DNA of 64,000 nucleotides from Corynebacterium falsenii (GCF_020099275.1 NZ_CP083646.1:1240001-1304000); one strand, 5' to 3'; numbered from the stretch's first letter, positions 18,746 through 27,377 are shown. The notes: a model not told the origin generated them from the sequence alone. Translations and numbers: made by a program.

Positions 18746-19428
18746 TGGCTGGCAACTCTGAACAACAGACCGGTGCCCAGTCTGGCGCCCGATCCGCAAC
18801 GGGTCTGCGCATCGACCGGGTGGTCACCTCTGGCGTCTTTGCCCTCGACGGTGGCGAGTGGAACGTGGATAACAACATCTGGGTCGTCGGCGATGACTCG
18901 GAATGCTTTGTGATCGACGCCGCCCACGAGGCTCAACCCATCATTGATGCTGTCGGTGACCGGAAAGTCCTCGGCGTGCTGTGCTCCCACGCACACAATG
19001 ACCACATCACGGTCGCACCCCAGCTCGCGCGGGGGCTGGATACCCAGATCTTCGTGCACCCGGGCGACCGGATGTTGTGGAACGAAACCCATCCGGCGTT
19101 CGCACCACAGCAGGAGCTTCACGAGGGCCAGCACTACCGCATCGCGGGCACTCGCCTAGACGTGTTCAACACCCCCGGCCACTCGCCGGGTTCGTGCACG
19201 TTCTATCTGCCGGAAGCGAAGGTGCTGTTCTCCGGAGATACGCTCTTCGCTGGCGGACCTGGTGCTACCGGGCGATCCTTCAGCGATTTCCCGACCATCA
19301 TCGATTCGATCAAGCACAAGCTGCTGACGTTGCCGGGCGATACCGAGGTCTACACGGGTCACGGAGACGCCACGGAAATCGGCGAGGAAGCTCCCCACCT
19401 CGAAGAATGGATTGCCCGCGGGTACTAA
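18745..19428 (+). CDS. MBL-fold hydrolase of the mycothiol pathway
   Basis: A 227-residue metallo-beta-lactamase-fold protein with the glyoxalase II-like metal motif SHAHNDH at about 81-87, a second histidine in NTPGHSPGSC, the bridging aspartate in LFSGDTLF, and the last histidine in YTGHGDAT. Coupled to mscR by a one-base overlap. The expected role is hydrolysis of the thioester S-formylmycothiol to formate and mycothiol; this rests on context and family, not on visible specificity residues. The first 20 residues are a Ser/Gln/Gly-rich extension. Confidence 0.85.
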   Translation: MAGNSEQQTGAQSGARSATGLRIDRVVTSGVFALDGGEWNVDNNIWVVGDDSECFVIDAAHEAQPIIDAVGDRKVLGVLCSHAHNDHITVAPQLARGLDTQIFVHPGDRMLWNETHPAFAPQQELHEGQHYRIAGTRLDVFNTPGHSPGSCTFYLPEAKVLFSGDTLFAGGPGATGRSFSDFPTIIDSIKHKLLTLPGDTEVYTGHGDATEIGEEAPHLEEWIARGY

Positions 19429-19465
19429 AGGATGTGATGGGAGCTAAAGCATCACCTATTGCACC

Positions 19466-19486
19466 CCATACCCCCTAGGGGTATGG
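19466..19486. promoter_or_regulatory. CsoR operator upstream of copA
   Basis: CCATACCCC - CTA - GGGGTATGG is a perfect inverted repeat with 9-bp arms, matching the GTATACCC-type palindromes bound by copper-sensing CsoR tetramers. It lies 57 bp upstream of copA, in the only non-coding gap of the copper operon, so CsoR should repress its own operon until Cu(I) binds. Confidence 0.85.
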
Positions 19487-19542
19487 TGGGGAAGTGAAAG
19501 AAACCCCACGAGGGACAACGCAACAGTAACTAGGTGAGAGCA

Positions 19543-22005
19543 ATGGCAACCATCGATCTCGAGATCGAGGGCATGACGTGCGCGTCGTGCGCCAATCGCA
19601 TCGAGAAGAAACTCAACAAGCTCGACGGCGTGACCGCCAGCGTGAACTACGCCACCGAGAAGGCGCACATCGACGCCGAGGATGCAGCCGACGGTGACGT
19701 TGGCGCTGATCCGGCCTCCGCGCAGCGCTACATCGACACCGTGGAGAAGCTGGGATATCACGCCCGGGTTCCCGCCCAGCAGGCTGAGCCAACTCAGGCC
19801 GCCTCGTCCCAGCCGGGACAGCGAGGCCAGGCTGATTCAGGGGGTTCTGCCGCCGATGCAGGCGCGCCGGGCTCCGCGGGCGCCGCCACCCAGAACGCCG
19901 CCACAGAAACCGGCGAGCAGGGCATCAAGGACGATCCCGAACTCACCAGCCTCCGCCAGCGCCTCATCGGCGCCACGGTGCTGTCCGTGCCAGTGATCCT
20001 GCTCGCGATGATCCCGCCGCTGCAGTTCACTTACTGGCAGTGGCTCAGCCTCACCCTGGCCTCCCCAGTGGTGCTCTGGGCTGGCTGGCCGTTCCACCGC
20101 GCCACGTGGCTCAACGCCAAGCACGGTGCGGCCACCATGGACACGCTCATCACCGTCGGCACGATGGCTGCCTACCTGTGGAGCCTCTACGCCCTGTTCT
20201 TCGGCAGCGCTGGGGAACCCGGCATGACCCACGGCTGGCACATCTTCGTCAGCGGCGGTGATCCCGCGGGCGACATCTACCTCGAGGTTGCCTCCGGCGT
20301 GGTCACCTTCGTCCTGGCCGGCCGCTACTTTGAGAAGCGCTCCAAGCGCCGCGCCGGTGATGCCCTCCGCGCCCTGACCAATCTCGGGGCTAAGGACGTC
20401 GCCATCCTCACCGACGGCAAGGAAACCCGCGTCCCGATCTCCCAACTGCAGGTCGGCATGCGCTTCGTCGTGCGCCCCGGCGAGAAAATCGCCACCGACG
20501 GCACCGTCATCGAAGGTTCCAGCGCCATCAACGAAGCGATGCTCACTGGCGAATCCGTGCCCGTCGAAGTCACGCCCGGCGATTCCGTCACCGGCGCAAC
20601 CATCAACGAATCCGGCCGCCTCGTCGTAGAGGCCACCAAGGTGGGCAGCGACACCCAGCTCGCCCAAATGGCCGCCCTCATCGAGCAGGCACAGTCCGGC
20701 AAAGCCGACGTGCAGCGCCTTGCCGACAAGGTTTCCGGTGTATTCGTCCCGGTTGTGATGGGGATTTCCCTGCTCACGCTCTTAGTGTGGCTATTCGTTG
20801 TTCACGCCGACGCCGCAACGGCCTTTAGTACCGCAGTTGCTGTTCTGATCATTGCATGCCCCTGCGCCCTAGGCTTGGCAACACCCACCGCACTGCTGGT
20901 CGGTACCGGCCGTGGCGCGCAAATGGGCGTGCTCATCAAGGGGCCGGAAGTGCTGGAGCAAGCGCGCGGCATCGACACGATCATGCTGGACAAGACCGGC
21001 ACCGTCACCACGGGAACCATGTCCGTACAGAAGGTCATCCCGCGCGGCTCCGGTCAGGGCTCGACTGGGACCGCTGAGGCGACTAAGGCCGCTGAGAACG
21101 CTAAGGCCACTGAGAGCACCTACTCCGCCGACGATCTTCTCCGCATCGCCGGTGCTGTGGAAGACAACTCCGAGCACCCCATCGCCAAGGCCATCGCCGA
21201 GGCCGCAAAGAAGTCGCTGAACGACGACTCCGCATCCCTGCCCGCCACTCGCGACTTCCACACCACCGCAGGTAGGGGAGTGCGGGCCATGGTCACCCTC
21301 CCCTCCAGCGACTCGCAAAACTCCAGCGAGCCCCATGAGGCCGAGGTCACCGTGGGTCGTGGTTATGTGACGGGGGATGATGCGGACGTTGTGGCGTCGG
21401 ATATAGAAGGCGAAACCTCCACGACCGTGCCCGTCAGCATCGACGGACGCTACTGCGGCACGATCGTGGTGGCCGATACCATCAAGGACACGAGTGCTGA
21501 GGCGATCCGGCGCTTCCAGGAACTGGGGCTCACGACCGTGCTGCTGACCGGCGACTCGGAGGCCGTAGCGCAATCCGTGGCCGCTGAGGTGGGCATCGAC
21601 GATGTGTTCGCGGAGGTCATGCCGCAGGATAAGGTCGACGCCGTCAAGCGGATGCAACAGCAGGGCAAGGTCGTGGCGATGGTCGGCGATGGCGTCAACG
21701 ACGCCGCGGCGCTGGCTCAGGCCGACCTTGGCATCGCCATGGGCGCGGGTACGGACGCCGCGATCGAGGCGGCGGACATCACGCTGGTGCGCGACGATCT
21801 CGATGCAGCAGTGGACGCGGTGCGTCTGTCGCGCAAGACGCTGCGTACGATCAAGATGAACCTATTCTGGGCATTTGCTTACAACACCGCGGCTATCCCG
21901 CTGGCGGCGTTTGGGCTGCTGAACCCGATGCTGTCGGGCGCTGCGATGGCGCTGTCGAGTGTGTTCGTGGTGAGCAACAGCCTGCGACTGAGAGGATTCC
22001 ACTGA
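19543..22005 (+). CDS. copA: Copper-exporting P1B-type ATPase
   Basis: An 820-residue Cu(I) efflux pump. One HMA domain with GMTCASC (Cys13/Cys16) is N-terminal; then a long Ala/Gly/Gln-rich linker, eight transmembrane helices with the CPC transport motif in ACPCALGLATP (about 440), the phosphorylation site DKTGT (about 483), and the hinge GDGVNDAAAL. A Ser/Thr/Ala-rich insertion near residues 500-530 of the nucleotide-binding domain is unusual. ATG 19543 is chosen over GTG 19534 because AGGTG lies 6 bp before it. It overlaps csoR (TGATG). Confidence 0.93.
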   Translation: MATIDLEIEGMTCASCANRIEKKLNKLDGVTASVNYATEKAHIDAEDAADGDVGADPASAQRYIDTVEKLGYHARVPAQQAEPTQAASSQPGQRGQADSGGSAADAGAPGSAGAATQNAATETGEQGIKDDPELTSLRQRLIGATVLSVPVILLAMIPPLQFTYWQWLSLTLASPVVLWAGWPFHRATWLNAKHGAATMDTLITVGTMAAYLWSLYALFFGSAGEPGMTHGWHIFVSGGDPAGDIYLEVASGVVTFVLAGRYFEKRSKRRAGDALRALTNLGAKDVAILTDGKETRVPISQLQVGMRFVVRPGEKIATDGTVIEGSSAINEAMLTGESVPVEVTPGDSVTGATINESGRLVVEATKVGSDTQLAQMAALIEQAQSGKADVQRLADKVSGVFVPVVMGISLLTLLVWLFVVHADAATAFSTAVAVLIIACPCALGLATPTALLVGTGRGAQMGVLIKGPEVLEQARGIDTIMLDKTGTVTTGTMSVQKVIPRGSGQGSTGTAEATKAAENAKATESTYSADDLLRIAGAVEDNSEHPIAKAIAEAAKKSLNDDSASLPATRDFHTTAGRGVRAMVTLPSSDSQNSSEPHEAEVTVGRGYVTGDDADVVASDIEGETSTTVPVSIDGRYCGTIVVADTIKDTSAEAIRRFQELGLTTVLLTGDSEAVAQSVAAEVGIDDVFAEVMPQDKVDAVKRMQQQGKVVAMVGDGVNDAAALAQADLGIAMGAGTDAAIEAADITLVRDDLDAAVDAVRLSRKTLRTIKMNLFWAFAYNTAAIPLAAFGLLNPMLSGAAMALSSVFVVSNSLRLRGFH

Positions 22006-22361
22006 TGCAGAACGATGATGCTGGAGTTGGTGCCGGCGCCGAAGCTTGTGATGGTGCGGGGCACGACGCTGGGCATGACGCTGTGCACGGCTACCTGTCG
22101 GACAAGCAGCGCTACCTGACGCGCCTGCGCCGGATTGAAGGCCAGGTGCGCGGGATTCAGCGCATGGTGGAGGAGGAGCAATACTGCATCGACATCCTCA
22201 CGCAGATTAGCGCGCTGCAGTCGGCCTTGAAGTCGGTGTCGCTGGCGCTGCTGGATGATCACATGGGGCATTGCGTGCTCCACGCGGCCCAGCAGGGCGG
22301 GGACGAGGCCAAGGAGAAGCTGGATGAGGCTTCCGCTGCGATTGCGCGGCTGGTGAAGTAG
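22005..22361 (+). CDS. csoR: Copper-sensing transcriptional repressor CsoR
   Basis: A 118-residue all-helical repressor of the CsoR/RcnR family. After a His/Asp/Gly-rich N-terminal arm (about 1-28) the core reads RYLTRLRRIEGQVRGIQRMVEEEQYCIDIL ... in separate helices, with the Cu(I) ligand set C-H-C placed in YCIDIL and DDHMGHCVLHA. Apo-CsoR binds the palindrome at 19466-19486; copper releases it. The start overlaps the copA stop. Confidence 0.92.
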   Translation: MQNDDAGVGAGAEACDGAGHDAGHDAVHGYLSDKQRYLTRLRRIEGQVRGIQRMVEEEQYCIDILTQISALQSALKSVSLALLDDHMGHCVLHAAQQGGDEAKEKLDEASAAIARLVK

Positions 22362-22374
22362 GGCGGCCGGTGAA

Positions 22375-22404
22375 ACGGGGATCGGGCGGCCGCCAGATCC
22401 CCGT
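22375..22404 (+). terminator. Hairpin after csoR
   Basis: ACGGGGATC (22375-22383) pairs with GATCCCCGT (22396-22404) across a 12-nt loop, 14 bp after the csoR stop. There is no T-tract, so termination is possible but unproven. Beyond it, to about 22604, I see only another small hairpin (GTACC-CCTTC-GGTAC) and no gene. Confidence 0.5.
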
Positions 22405-22604
22405 GTAGCAAATCTGCTGCGAAAAGATAGCCCGAAATGTACATTTCCGAGCTCCGAGCGTACCCCTTCGGTACATAATTTAGCTGCACGTGTGCTACTA
22501 GGGTCCGGTTTAGGGCCAGGCGAGCTGATTATGGGCCAGGTGGCCTGTGACGCGCTCGGCAACTCGGCGTGGGGGTAGGGGAGATCACGCCGAGCCTCAA
22601 TGGC

Positions 22605-23261
22605 CTAGCGCCCTACTCGCCTACTCCAAAGCCTTCGCGATGTCCTGGGGGGGGTAGCGAAGCAGGACGCCATTGCGCCCTGACCCGAGGACGTGTTCTC
22701 AGAAATCGTCTTTCCATTGGTGATAATTTTGCATGTAATCGCCCCGTTGCTCTTGAATGAATTATTGGCGATCAGGCTCGCACTGCCGAAACCTTTCACG
22801 GTAACGTCCTTTGTTCAGACGGAGGAAATGCTTCCGATCTCCGACATTTCGTTCAGGTTCTTCATGTAGCCAACGGAGGCATCCGTGATATCACCCTCAA
22901 CGACGTAGGTGACGGTGTGTTCCTGCCCTATCTGTTGGTCCAACTCATCTGAGGCATCGCTGGCGACCTTGCCAAAGAAGGCCATGCATCCGCCCACGAA
23001 GAGAATGATCAGGGCAACGATGGAGACTACCGCGATGAACCAGACCTGCTTGTACCACGGCTTAGCGGGTTGTTGCTGGAACCCTTGAGGGCCGTAATTC
23101 TGAGGGTAGCCCTGCGGGTACTGCTGCTGGTACTGCTGCTGACCGTAATTCTGCGGGTATCCCTGCTGGTATTGCGATTGGTCTCCACCGTAGCCGCCGT
23201 TCGGCGCGTTGTTTTGACTGCTGTTTTGCCCGCCGTCTTGTGGGTTCTGGGGTTCGGTCAT
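22605..23261 (-). pseudogene. MmpS-family protein broken by an in-frame stop
   Basis: One frame holds an MmpS-like protein: Gln/Tyr/Gly/Pro-rich N-terminus (repeats like QQYPQGYPQNYG), a single membrane helix (about 75-98), and an extracytoplasmic beta domain starting VTYVVEGDITDASVGY. A TGA at 22817-22815 stops it after SISSV, yet the same frame continues TKDVTVKGFGSASL ... GAITCKIITNGKTISEN ... MASC, the normal second half of the domain. Family members usually have Trp at this place, so TGG to TGA is the simplest explanation. A C8 tract near 22650-22657 may have shifted the extreme 3' end too. No mmpL is adjacent. Confidence 0.75.
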
Positions 23262-23534
23262 GATGCTTTTCACGATTGAGGGAGTCATCGAGAGTCGTGA
23301 GTTGGGTCGGTAGCAGCGTTAGCTTCCTGAACTCGGGGCGCATTTGATCAAAGTGTAGCGATTCGGCCTTGTAGCAATTGTGAAGCTTGGTTAGCAGTTT
23401 CGCAGCCCAATCATCTGACCGCTTTTAGATGGATGTACCTGAACGAAGTAGGGGGGCCATTGTTTAATAGTTTGCCGAGTGGATTCCATGGTTGATGGTT
23501 CCCGAGTAGCTGACGTGCGATCGCAGAGAAACAA

Positions 23535-23576
23535 AAAACCCACCTGACCAGGTGTTTAACCTAGTCAAGCGGGTTT
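23535..23576 (-). terminator. Rho-independent terminator of tRNA-Asn
   Basis: Read leftward, AACCCGC-TTGACTAGGT pairs with ACCTGGTCAG-GTGGGTT (with G-U pairs), and a run of T follows (T6 at 23534-23539). It starts 9 bp after the tRNA 3' end. Confidence 0.8.
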
Positions 23577-23584
23577 CTATTGTG

Positions 23585-23657
23585 CTCCCCCAACTGGGCT
23601 CGAACCAGTGACCCTTCGATTAACAGTCGAATGCTCTGCCAACTGAGCTATGGGGGA
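23585..23657 (-). tRNA. tRNA-Asn (GTT)
   Basis: A 73-nt cloverleaf on the minus strand: acceptor TCCCCCA / TGGGGGA, D-arm GCTCAGTTGGCAGAGC, anticodon loop CTGTTAA with anticodon GTT, T-arm ending GGTTCGAGCCC, discriminator G. CCA is not encoded (GCACA follows). Confidence 0.96.
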
Positions 23658-23928
23658 ATATGAAGTTGATTGCCAGTGCAGTGGCTGCGCTGTGCAACGA
23701 GTCCATACTTTATATCGACACTCCGTGAAGTTACAAATCAGCAGGTTGGGATACTTTTTCGGGGGAGGAGTTTCAGCTCCCTGTTGGACCGTGATGACCC
23801 ACGTAGAAAAAGATCCAAACTTTTTTCACCATCGACCCAACCCTCCAACCGACTGCAACGAATCACTGAATGACGGGCACCCCAGTGGAGCTCGTGCCGA
23901 CCAACAGACCGAGGGAAAGGACCTCATC

Positions 23929-24453
23929 ATGACGATGCTCAAACGCGCCGCCGCTGTCGCCGGCTTGGGCCTGGTAGCCGCTGCAATGGGCACCGGCGTT
24001 GCTTCCGCACAGACTGCTCAGCTTCCCAACATCGCCCCCGAGGCGATCGGCACTCCCACCATTGGTGGCGTGCAGATCGCAGGCGCCCTGCCCCAGTGGG
24101 ACTTGCGCAACGGTGATGCTCACGCACGTGCCGCAGGCGATGCCATCGCGTTGGCCGTTGCCGCGCAGGGCGGCCAGGTCCACGCTTCCGCCGAAAACTT
24201 CTCCGGTCCCGCTGGTATTGCAGTGGGCGAGGGCGCGCAGGTGCACGCCCACGGAGTGAAGCCCGGCCTGGCCATCGGTATCGCTGGCCCCAACACCACC
24301 GTCACGATCCGGGGCAACGCTCCCGTGACCTGTGAGGGCACGGCCGCATTCGCTGGAGACTTCCAGAGCCTCACCGGCTGCGTGATCTACCAGGGTCCCC
24401 AGGGGCCGGTGTCCGTGCCCCTGTCTGTGAAGGTTCCGGGCTACAACAGCTAG
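23929..24453 (+). CDS. Small secreted protein of unknown function
   Basis: A 174-residue protein with a clear signal peptide: MTMLKRAAAVAGLGLVAAA then ...GVASA|Q, cleavage near residue 26. The mature part is Gly/Ala/Val-rich with beta-strand periodicity and repeated AxGxAxxVHA-type segments (GGQVHASAEN, GAQVHAHGVK), and two cysteines (VTCEGTA, TGCVIY) that could form a disulfide. The start is ATG 23929 with AAAGG upstream; an in-frame extension to 23650 overlaps the tRNA and is not credible. I recognise no family. It lies just outside the integrated element. Confidence 0.72.
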   Translation: MTMLKRAAAVAGLGLVAAAMGTGVASAQTAQLPNIAPEAIGTPTIGGVQIAGALPQWDLRNGDAHARAAGDAIALAVAAQGGQVHASAENFSGPAGIAVGEGAQVHAHGVKPGLAIGIAGPNTTVTIRGNAPVTCEGTAAFAGDFQSLTGCVIYQGPQGPVSVPLSVKVPGYNS

Positions 24454-24647
24454 CTTGGCCACAATCTAGCTGGAGCACACCACCTCCACCTTTCACCACT
24501 TGGCAACCGCCCAACTACCGCGGCTCTCACCACGCCGCATCACCAGCACCACAACCAGCGGCACGCAACACCAATAACCTCCTAGACTCGCTTCCCGAAC
24601 CGGGTAACGCGGGGGCGAGTGATGGAGGCTTTCACCTCGTGTGGTTG

Positions 24648-24653
24648 TATATA
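24648..24653 (+). promoter_or_regulatory. -10 element of the tRNA-Ala promoter
   Basis: TATATA is 9 bp upstream of the tRNA 5' end. No strong -35 is seen 17 bp further up (GAGGCT). Because the element inserted at the tRNA 3' end, the native promoter and full tRNA remain on this side. Confidence 0.5.
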
Positions 24654-24661
24654 GGTGGAGA

Positions 24662-24737
24662 GGGGCTATAGCTCAGTTGGTAGAGCGCGTCGTTCGCAAT
24701 GACGAGGCCCGGGGTTCGATTCCCCGTAGCTCCACCA
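24662..24737 (+). tRNA. tRNA-Ala (CGC), integration site
   Basis: Acceptor GGGGCTA / TAGCTCC (one G-T pair), D-arm GCTCAGTTGGTAGAGC, anticodon loop TTCGCAA with anticodon CGC, T-arm CGGGGTTCGATTCCCCG, discriminator A at 24734 and an encoded CCA to 24737. The right-hand neighbour is the recombinase gene of the mobile element, whose frame ends inside this tRNA on the other strand; the element has therefore inserted at, and rebuilt, the tRNA 3' end. Confidence 0.96.
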
Positions 24738-26445
24738 AAAGTGACATTTTCGAACCCTGCCCCGCAGACAAGCGGGCAGGGTTCGAAGTGTCTTCGGGGT
24801 CGGATGCTTCGGCCTCGGCGATCGGTGCGTGACCAGGGATGACGCAGTCCAACGCTGCCTGGACGGCCTGGTCGGGCTGGTAGCGGACGGTCTCCTCGTC
24901 GTCAAGGATGATCTTGTCGAAGAGGGCTCGGTTGAGGATGCGGCGTTCAGCAGGTTCGCATCGCGTGTAGACGTCGCCGAGATCGGTGAGGATGTCGGCG
25001 AGCTGGTCGAGGCCCTCACGGGTGTCCTCGTAGCTGGTGGCGAGGTTCTCCAGCCGGTGTTCGATGGCGTCGTGAGTGGTGCGGATGCGTTCCTGCTCGG
25101 ACTTGAGGAGGTCGAGCGGGATGGCGTCGGCGTAGTGGGCTTGGACGAGCTTGAGTCGCTCGGCGTCGAGTTTCTCCTTCTGGGTGGTCAGGAGTGCACG
25201 TTCGTGGTCGGTGGTGGCTTCGAGCTGGTCGAAGACGGCTCCGAGGACTTCGCGGACACGATCGGCCTCGTCGGGGGTGAGGCCGTTGGCGCCGTAGGTG
25301 GAGTCGATCCGGTCCTCGATGCGGTCGGTGAGGATGGCGGATCGCGTGCAACCGTTCTTCTTGCGGCGTCCGGAGCAGGTGAAGTACTCGTAGGTGATGC
25401 CGGACTTGCCGGTGGGGCATTCGATCATCATCTTCGCCCCGCACGAGCAGTAGAGCGTTCCCTTGAGGTAGTGGTCGTGGGTGCGGGGCTTCTCTCCGCG
25501 CTGGTTCTTGGCGGCCAGTTCGGTCTGGACGCGTAGCCATGTCTCGGTGTCGACGAGAGGGTCGTGAGCGCCGTCGTAGGTGACGCCGCGGAACGTGACG
25601 CTGCCTTGGTAGTAGGGGTTGGTGAGGATTTTGTGCAGTGCCTTCGTCGTCACGGGCTTCGACGGGAAGGACGGCGTCGGCCTGGTGGTGAGTCCTCGGG
25701 CTTCCAGCTCGGTGGCGAGGGAGGAGAGGGTCCAGTTGCCGGTGGCGTAGGCGGTGAAGGCAAACGTGATGAGTTCGGCCCGCTCGGGATCGACGGTGAC
25801 GTCTCGGATCTCGTGGCCTTTCGCGTCGGTGGTGCGTACGTTCAGGTACCCGAGGGGTGCTTTGGCAGGAGTGCCACCCATGCTGGCTTTCTGGGTCATT
25901 CCTTTGAGGACTTCTTGAGCGAGGTTCAGTGAGTAGAACTCGGCCATGGAGGCGAGGATGCCGTGCATGAGCATCCCTGAGGGCGTCTCGTCGATGTTCT
26001 CCGTCACGGAGACCAGGCTGATGTTCGCGTCCCGGAGTGTCGCGTGGATGATCGCGTCGTCGAGGCGGTTGCGAGCCAGGCGGTCGACCTTGTTGATGAT
26101 GCAGTACTGGACGGGGTTCTCGGTGACGTAGTCGAGCATGTCCTGGAGGGCGCGGCGTTGCGCGGTCTTGGCGGACTCGCCGGGTTCGATGAACTCTTTG
26201 ACGATGACGGCGCCAAGCTGGTCAGCCTTTCGCTGAGCCGCCTCGCGCTGGGCGGGGATCGACAGGCCCTCTTCAAGACCGTTTCGGGTGGCCTGGTCCT
26301 TGGTGGAGACCCGAAGGTAACTGATTGCAGGGACCAGACCATCAGCGTTGTCTGGGGTCGAGGTGCGCTGGATCTGGGCGGCTGTGGCGGCGAGCTTATG
26401 CAGCTCGCCCATGTCGAGGCCAGAGGGTAGGGGTGCGAGTGTCAT
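24673..26445 (-). CDS. Large serine recombinase (integrase) of the element
   Basis: 590 residues. The resolvase catalytic domain starts at about 38 with nucleophile Ser47 in YLRVSTKDQ; VDRLARNRLDD and later arginines complete the site. A Recombinase domain follows (YLNVRT onward, about 200-300), then a zinc ribbon (LYCSCGAKM ... FTCSGRRKKNGC) and a coiled-coil segment. It catalyses attP x attB integration. The start is ATG 26445 with AAAGGCGG upstream. The last 22 codons and the TGA are antisense to tRNA-Ala, so the protein's C-terminus depends on the attachment site. Serine integrases rarely use tRNA genes. Confidence 0.92.
   Translation of the reverse strand: MTLAPLPSGLDMGELHKLAATAAQIQRTSTPDNADGLVPAISYLRVSTKDQATRNGLEEGLSIPAQREAAQRKADQLGAVIVKEFIEPGESAKTAQRRALQDMLDYVTENPVQYCIINKVDRLARNRLDDAIIHATLRDANISLVSVTENIDETPSGMLMHGILASMAEFYSLNLAQEVLKGMTQKASMGGTPAKAPLGYLNVRTTDAKGHEIRDVTVDPERAELITFAFTAYATGNWTLSSLATELEARGLTTRPTPSFPSKPVTTKALHKILTNPYYQGSVTFRGVTYDGAHDPLVDTETWLRVQTELAAKNQRGEKPRTHDHYLKGTLYCSCGAKMMIECPTGKSGITYEYFTCSGRRKKNGCTRSAILTDRIEDRIDSTYGANGLTPDEADRVREVLGAVFDQLEATTDHERALLTTQKEKLDAERLKLVQAHYADAIPLDLLKSEQERIRTTHDAIEHRLENLATSYEDTREGLDQLADILTDLGDVYTRCEPAERRILNRALFDKIILDDEETVRYQPDQAVQAALDCVIPGHAPIAEAEASDPEDTSNPARLSAGQGSKMSLLVELRGIEPRASSLRTTRSTN
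24743..24792. repeat. Long inverted repeat beside attL
   Basis: GACATTTTCGAACCCTGCCC (24743-24762) faces GGGCAGGGTTCGAAGTGTC (24774-24792) across 11 nt; the inner 15 positions pair perfectly. It sits 6 bp past the tRNA CCA and within the recombinase 3' coding end. It could terminate tRNA-Ala transcription (weakly, no T-tract) or be a recombinase or directionality-factor site. Confidence 0.6.
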
Positions 26446-26524
26446 GGTGACCGCCTTTCACTGGACCCTGGTTAGGGTCTTGTGGGGCGCCGGATGGCGG
26501 TCACGTCAGTAAATAGGAAGAACA

Positions 26525-26538
26525 CCCCGATTGCGGGG
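26525..26538 (-). terminator. Small hairpin before the recombinase gene
   Basis: CCCCG-ATTG-CGGGG, with TGTTCTTCC following on the minus strand, lies between the stop of the 69-aa gene (26590) and the recombinase start (26445). It may separate recombinase expression from the transfer operon. The stem is short, so this is a weak call. Confidence 0.3.
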
Positions 26539-26589
26539 CTTAAGAGTCTGGTGCCAACGACGCCGGTTCGTTGTGCTTTGGGGGCCAGT

Positions 26590-26799
26590 TTACCGGCCTG
26601 ACGTGAGAAGGTCACGAAGGTAGCTTCCGGCGTTGCCGGTTGTGGTGCCATTGCCTGCGGCACGCAGGGCGATGCGGATGAGGACTTCGGCGACCTTCTC
26701 GGCGTCGATCTGGTCGCGTTTGAGGTAGCGCACGCGGACCGGTCGGTTGGCGTCCGGCCGGTCCGTCGTGCGTTTGTAGGAGCGAACCATCAGGCTCAC
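26590..26799 (-). CDS. Small basic hypothetical protein of the ICE
   Basis: A 69-residue protein, basic at the N-terminus (MVRSYKRTTDRPDANRPVRVRYLKRDQ) and then one amphipathic helix (AEKVAEVLIRIALRAAG). The GTG start overlaps the stop of the DUF4913 gene (GTGA), so it is translationally coupled; an internal ATG lies three codons in. It is the last gene before the recombinase. I do not recognise a family; small size and charge would fit a nucleic-acid-binding or accessory role, but that is a guess. Confidence 0.6.
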   Translation of the reverse strand: MSLMVRSYKRTTDRPDANRPVRVRYLKRDQIDAEKVAEVLIRIALRAAGNGTTTGNAGSYLRDLLTSGR

Positions 26800-27377
26800 T
26801 CACCTTGGGGACTCTCGGAGCGGTCGTGGATCTCTCCGGTGTTTTCGTCGATGCTGGCGTAGAAGGCGTCTTCGGCCTGCTGGCGTGCCTCAACTTGGTC
26901 GAGAACGTACTGGACGAAGTCTGCATCCCGATCAGTGATCACGGTCTCCAGGGCGTGTTCGGCAGACGCTTCGCCGGGCCAGGTCGTTTGCCGGGTCGGC
27001 CGGTCGCGATCCAGCCTGGTGCCGGAGGAGGTGACCCAGTCGCGGAGGCGCTGGCGGGCGTCGGCGAAGTCGCGGTGCCAGCCCAGCGGTGCGGAGCCGT
27101 TCTGATCGGGGTCGTAGGCGCACAGCCAGTGCAGGTGGAGGGCGGAGAGTTCCCAGAGCAGTTCGGGGTGGCGGTGCCAGTAGGGCGGGACGACGGAGGC
27201 CGGGAGGCCATAGGTGTGGCGCAGCCAGTCGACCCACCGGTTCAGTTCCAGCAGTTCCTGTTCCAGATCGTCAGCCGTCAGCAGATTCCAGTTGATCGGG
27301 TGCGGAGGCTCGGCGACCAGGTTTTGCGTGTCGTCGTAGTCGGGCTCGTCGTCGATGCCTGGGGTGTGAGTAGTCAT
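26796..27377 (-). CDS. DUF4913-like protein
   Basis: A 193-residue acidic protein whose central block LNRWVDWLRHTYGLPASVVPPYW followed by HRHPELLWELSALHLHWL and an LGWHRDFADARQRLRDW segment fits DUF4913, a family found on actinobacterial mobile elements downstream of transfer genes. Function is unknown. The start is ATG 27377 (MTTHTPGIDD) with GGAG 9 bp upstream; the longer frame to 27569 overlaps ssb and has shadow-like Arg/Ser/Pro composition. Confidence 0.7.
   Translation of the reverse strand: MTTHTPGIDDEPDYDDTQNLVAEPPHPINWNLLTADDLEQELLELNRWVDWLRHTYGLPASVVPPYWHRHPELLWELSALHLHWLCAYDPDQNGSAPLGWHRDFADARQRLRDWVTSSGTRLDRDRPTRQTTWPGEASAEHALETVITDRDADFVQYVLDQVEARQQAEDAFYASIDENTGEIHDRSESPQGE

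Noticed and set aside
22569..22760. A 63-residue rightward frame
   Set aside because: Antisense to the 3' half of the mmpS pseudogene, which has the coherent protein pattern.
22815..22817. TGA in mmpS as a selenocysteine codon
   Set aside because: No SECIS-like stem was seen after it and the family has Trp, not Cys, at this place.
24666..25019. An open frame ending in a tRNA-antisense peptide (SYGESNPGPRHCERRALPTEL-like)
   Set aside because: This peptide is the well-known false translation of a tRNA-Ala antisense strand; the recombinase is read in another frame here.
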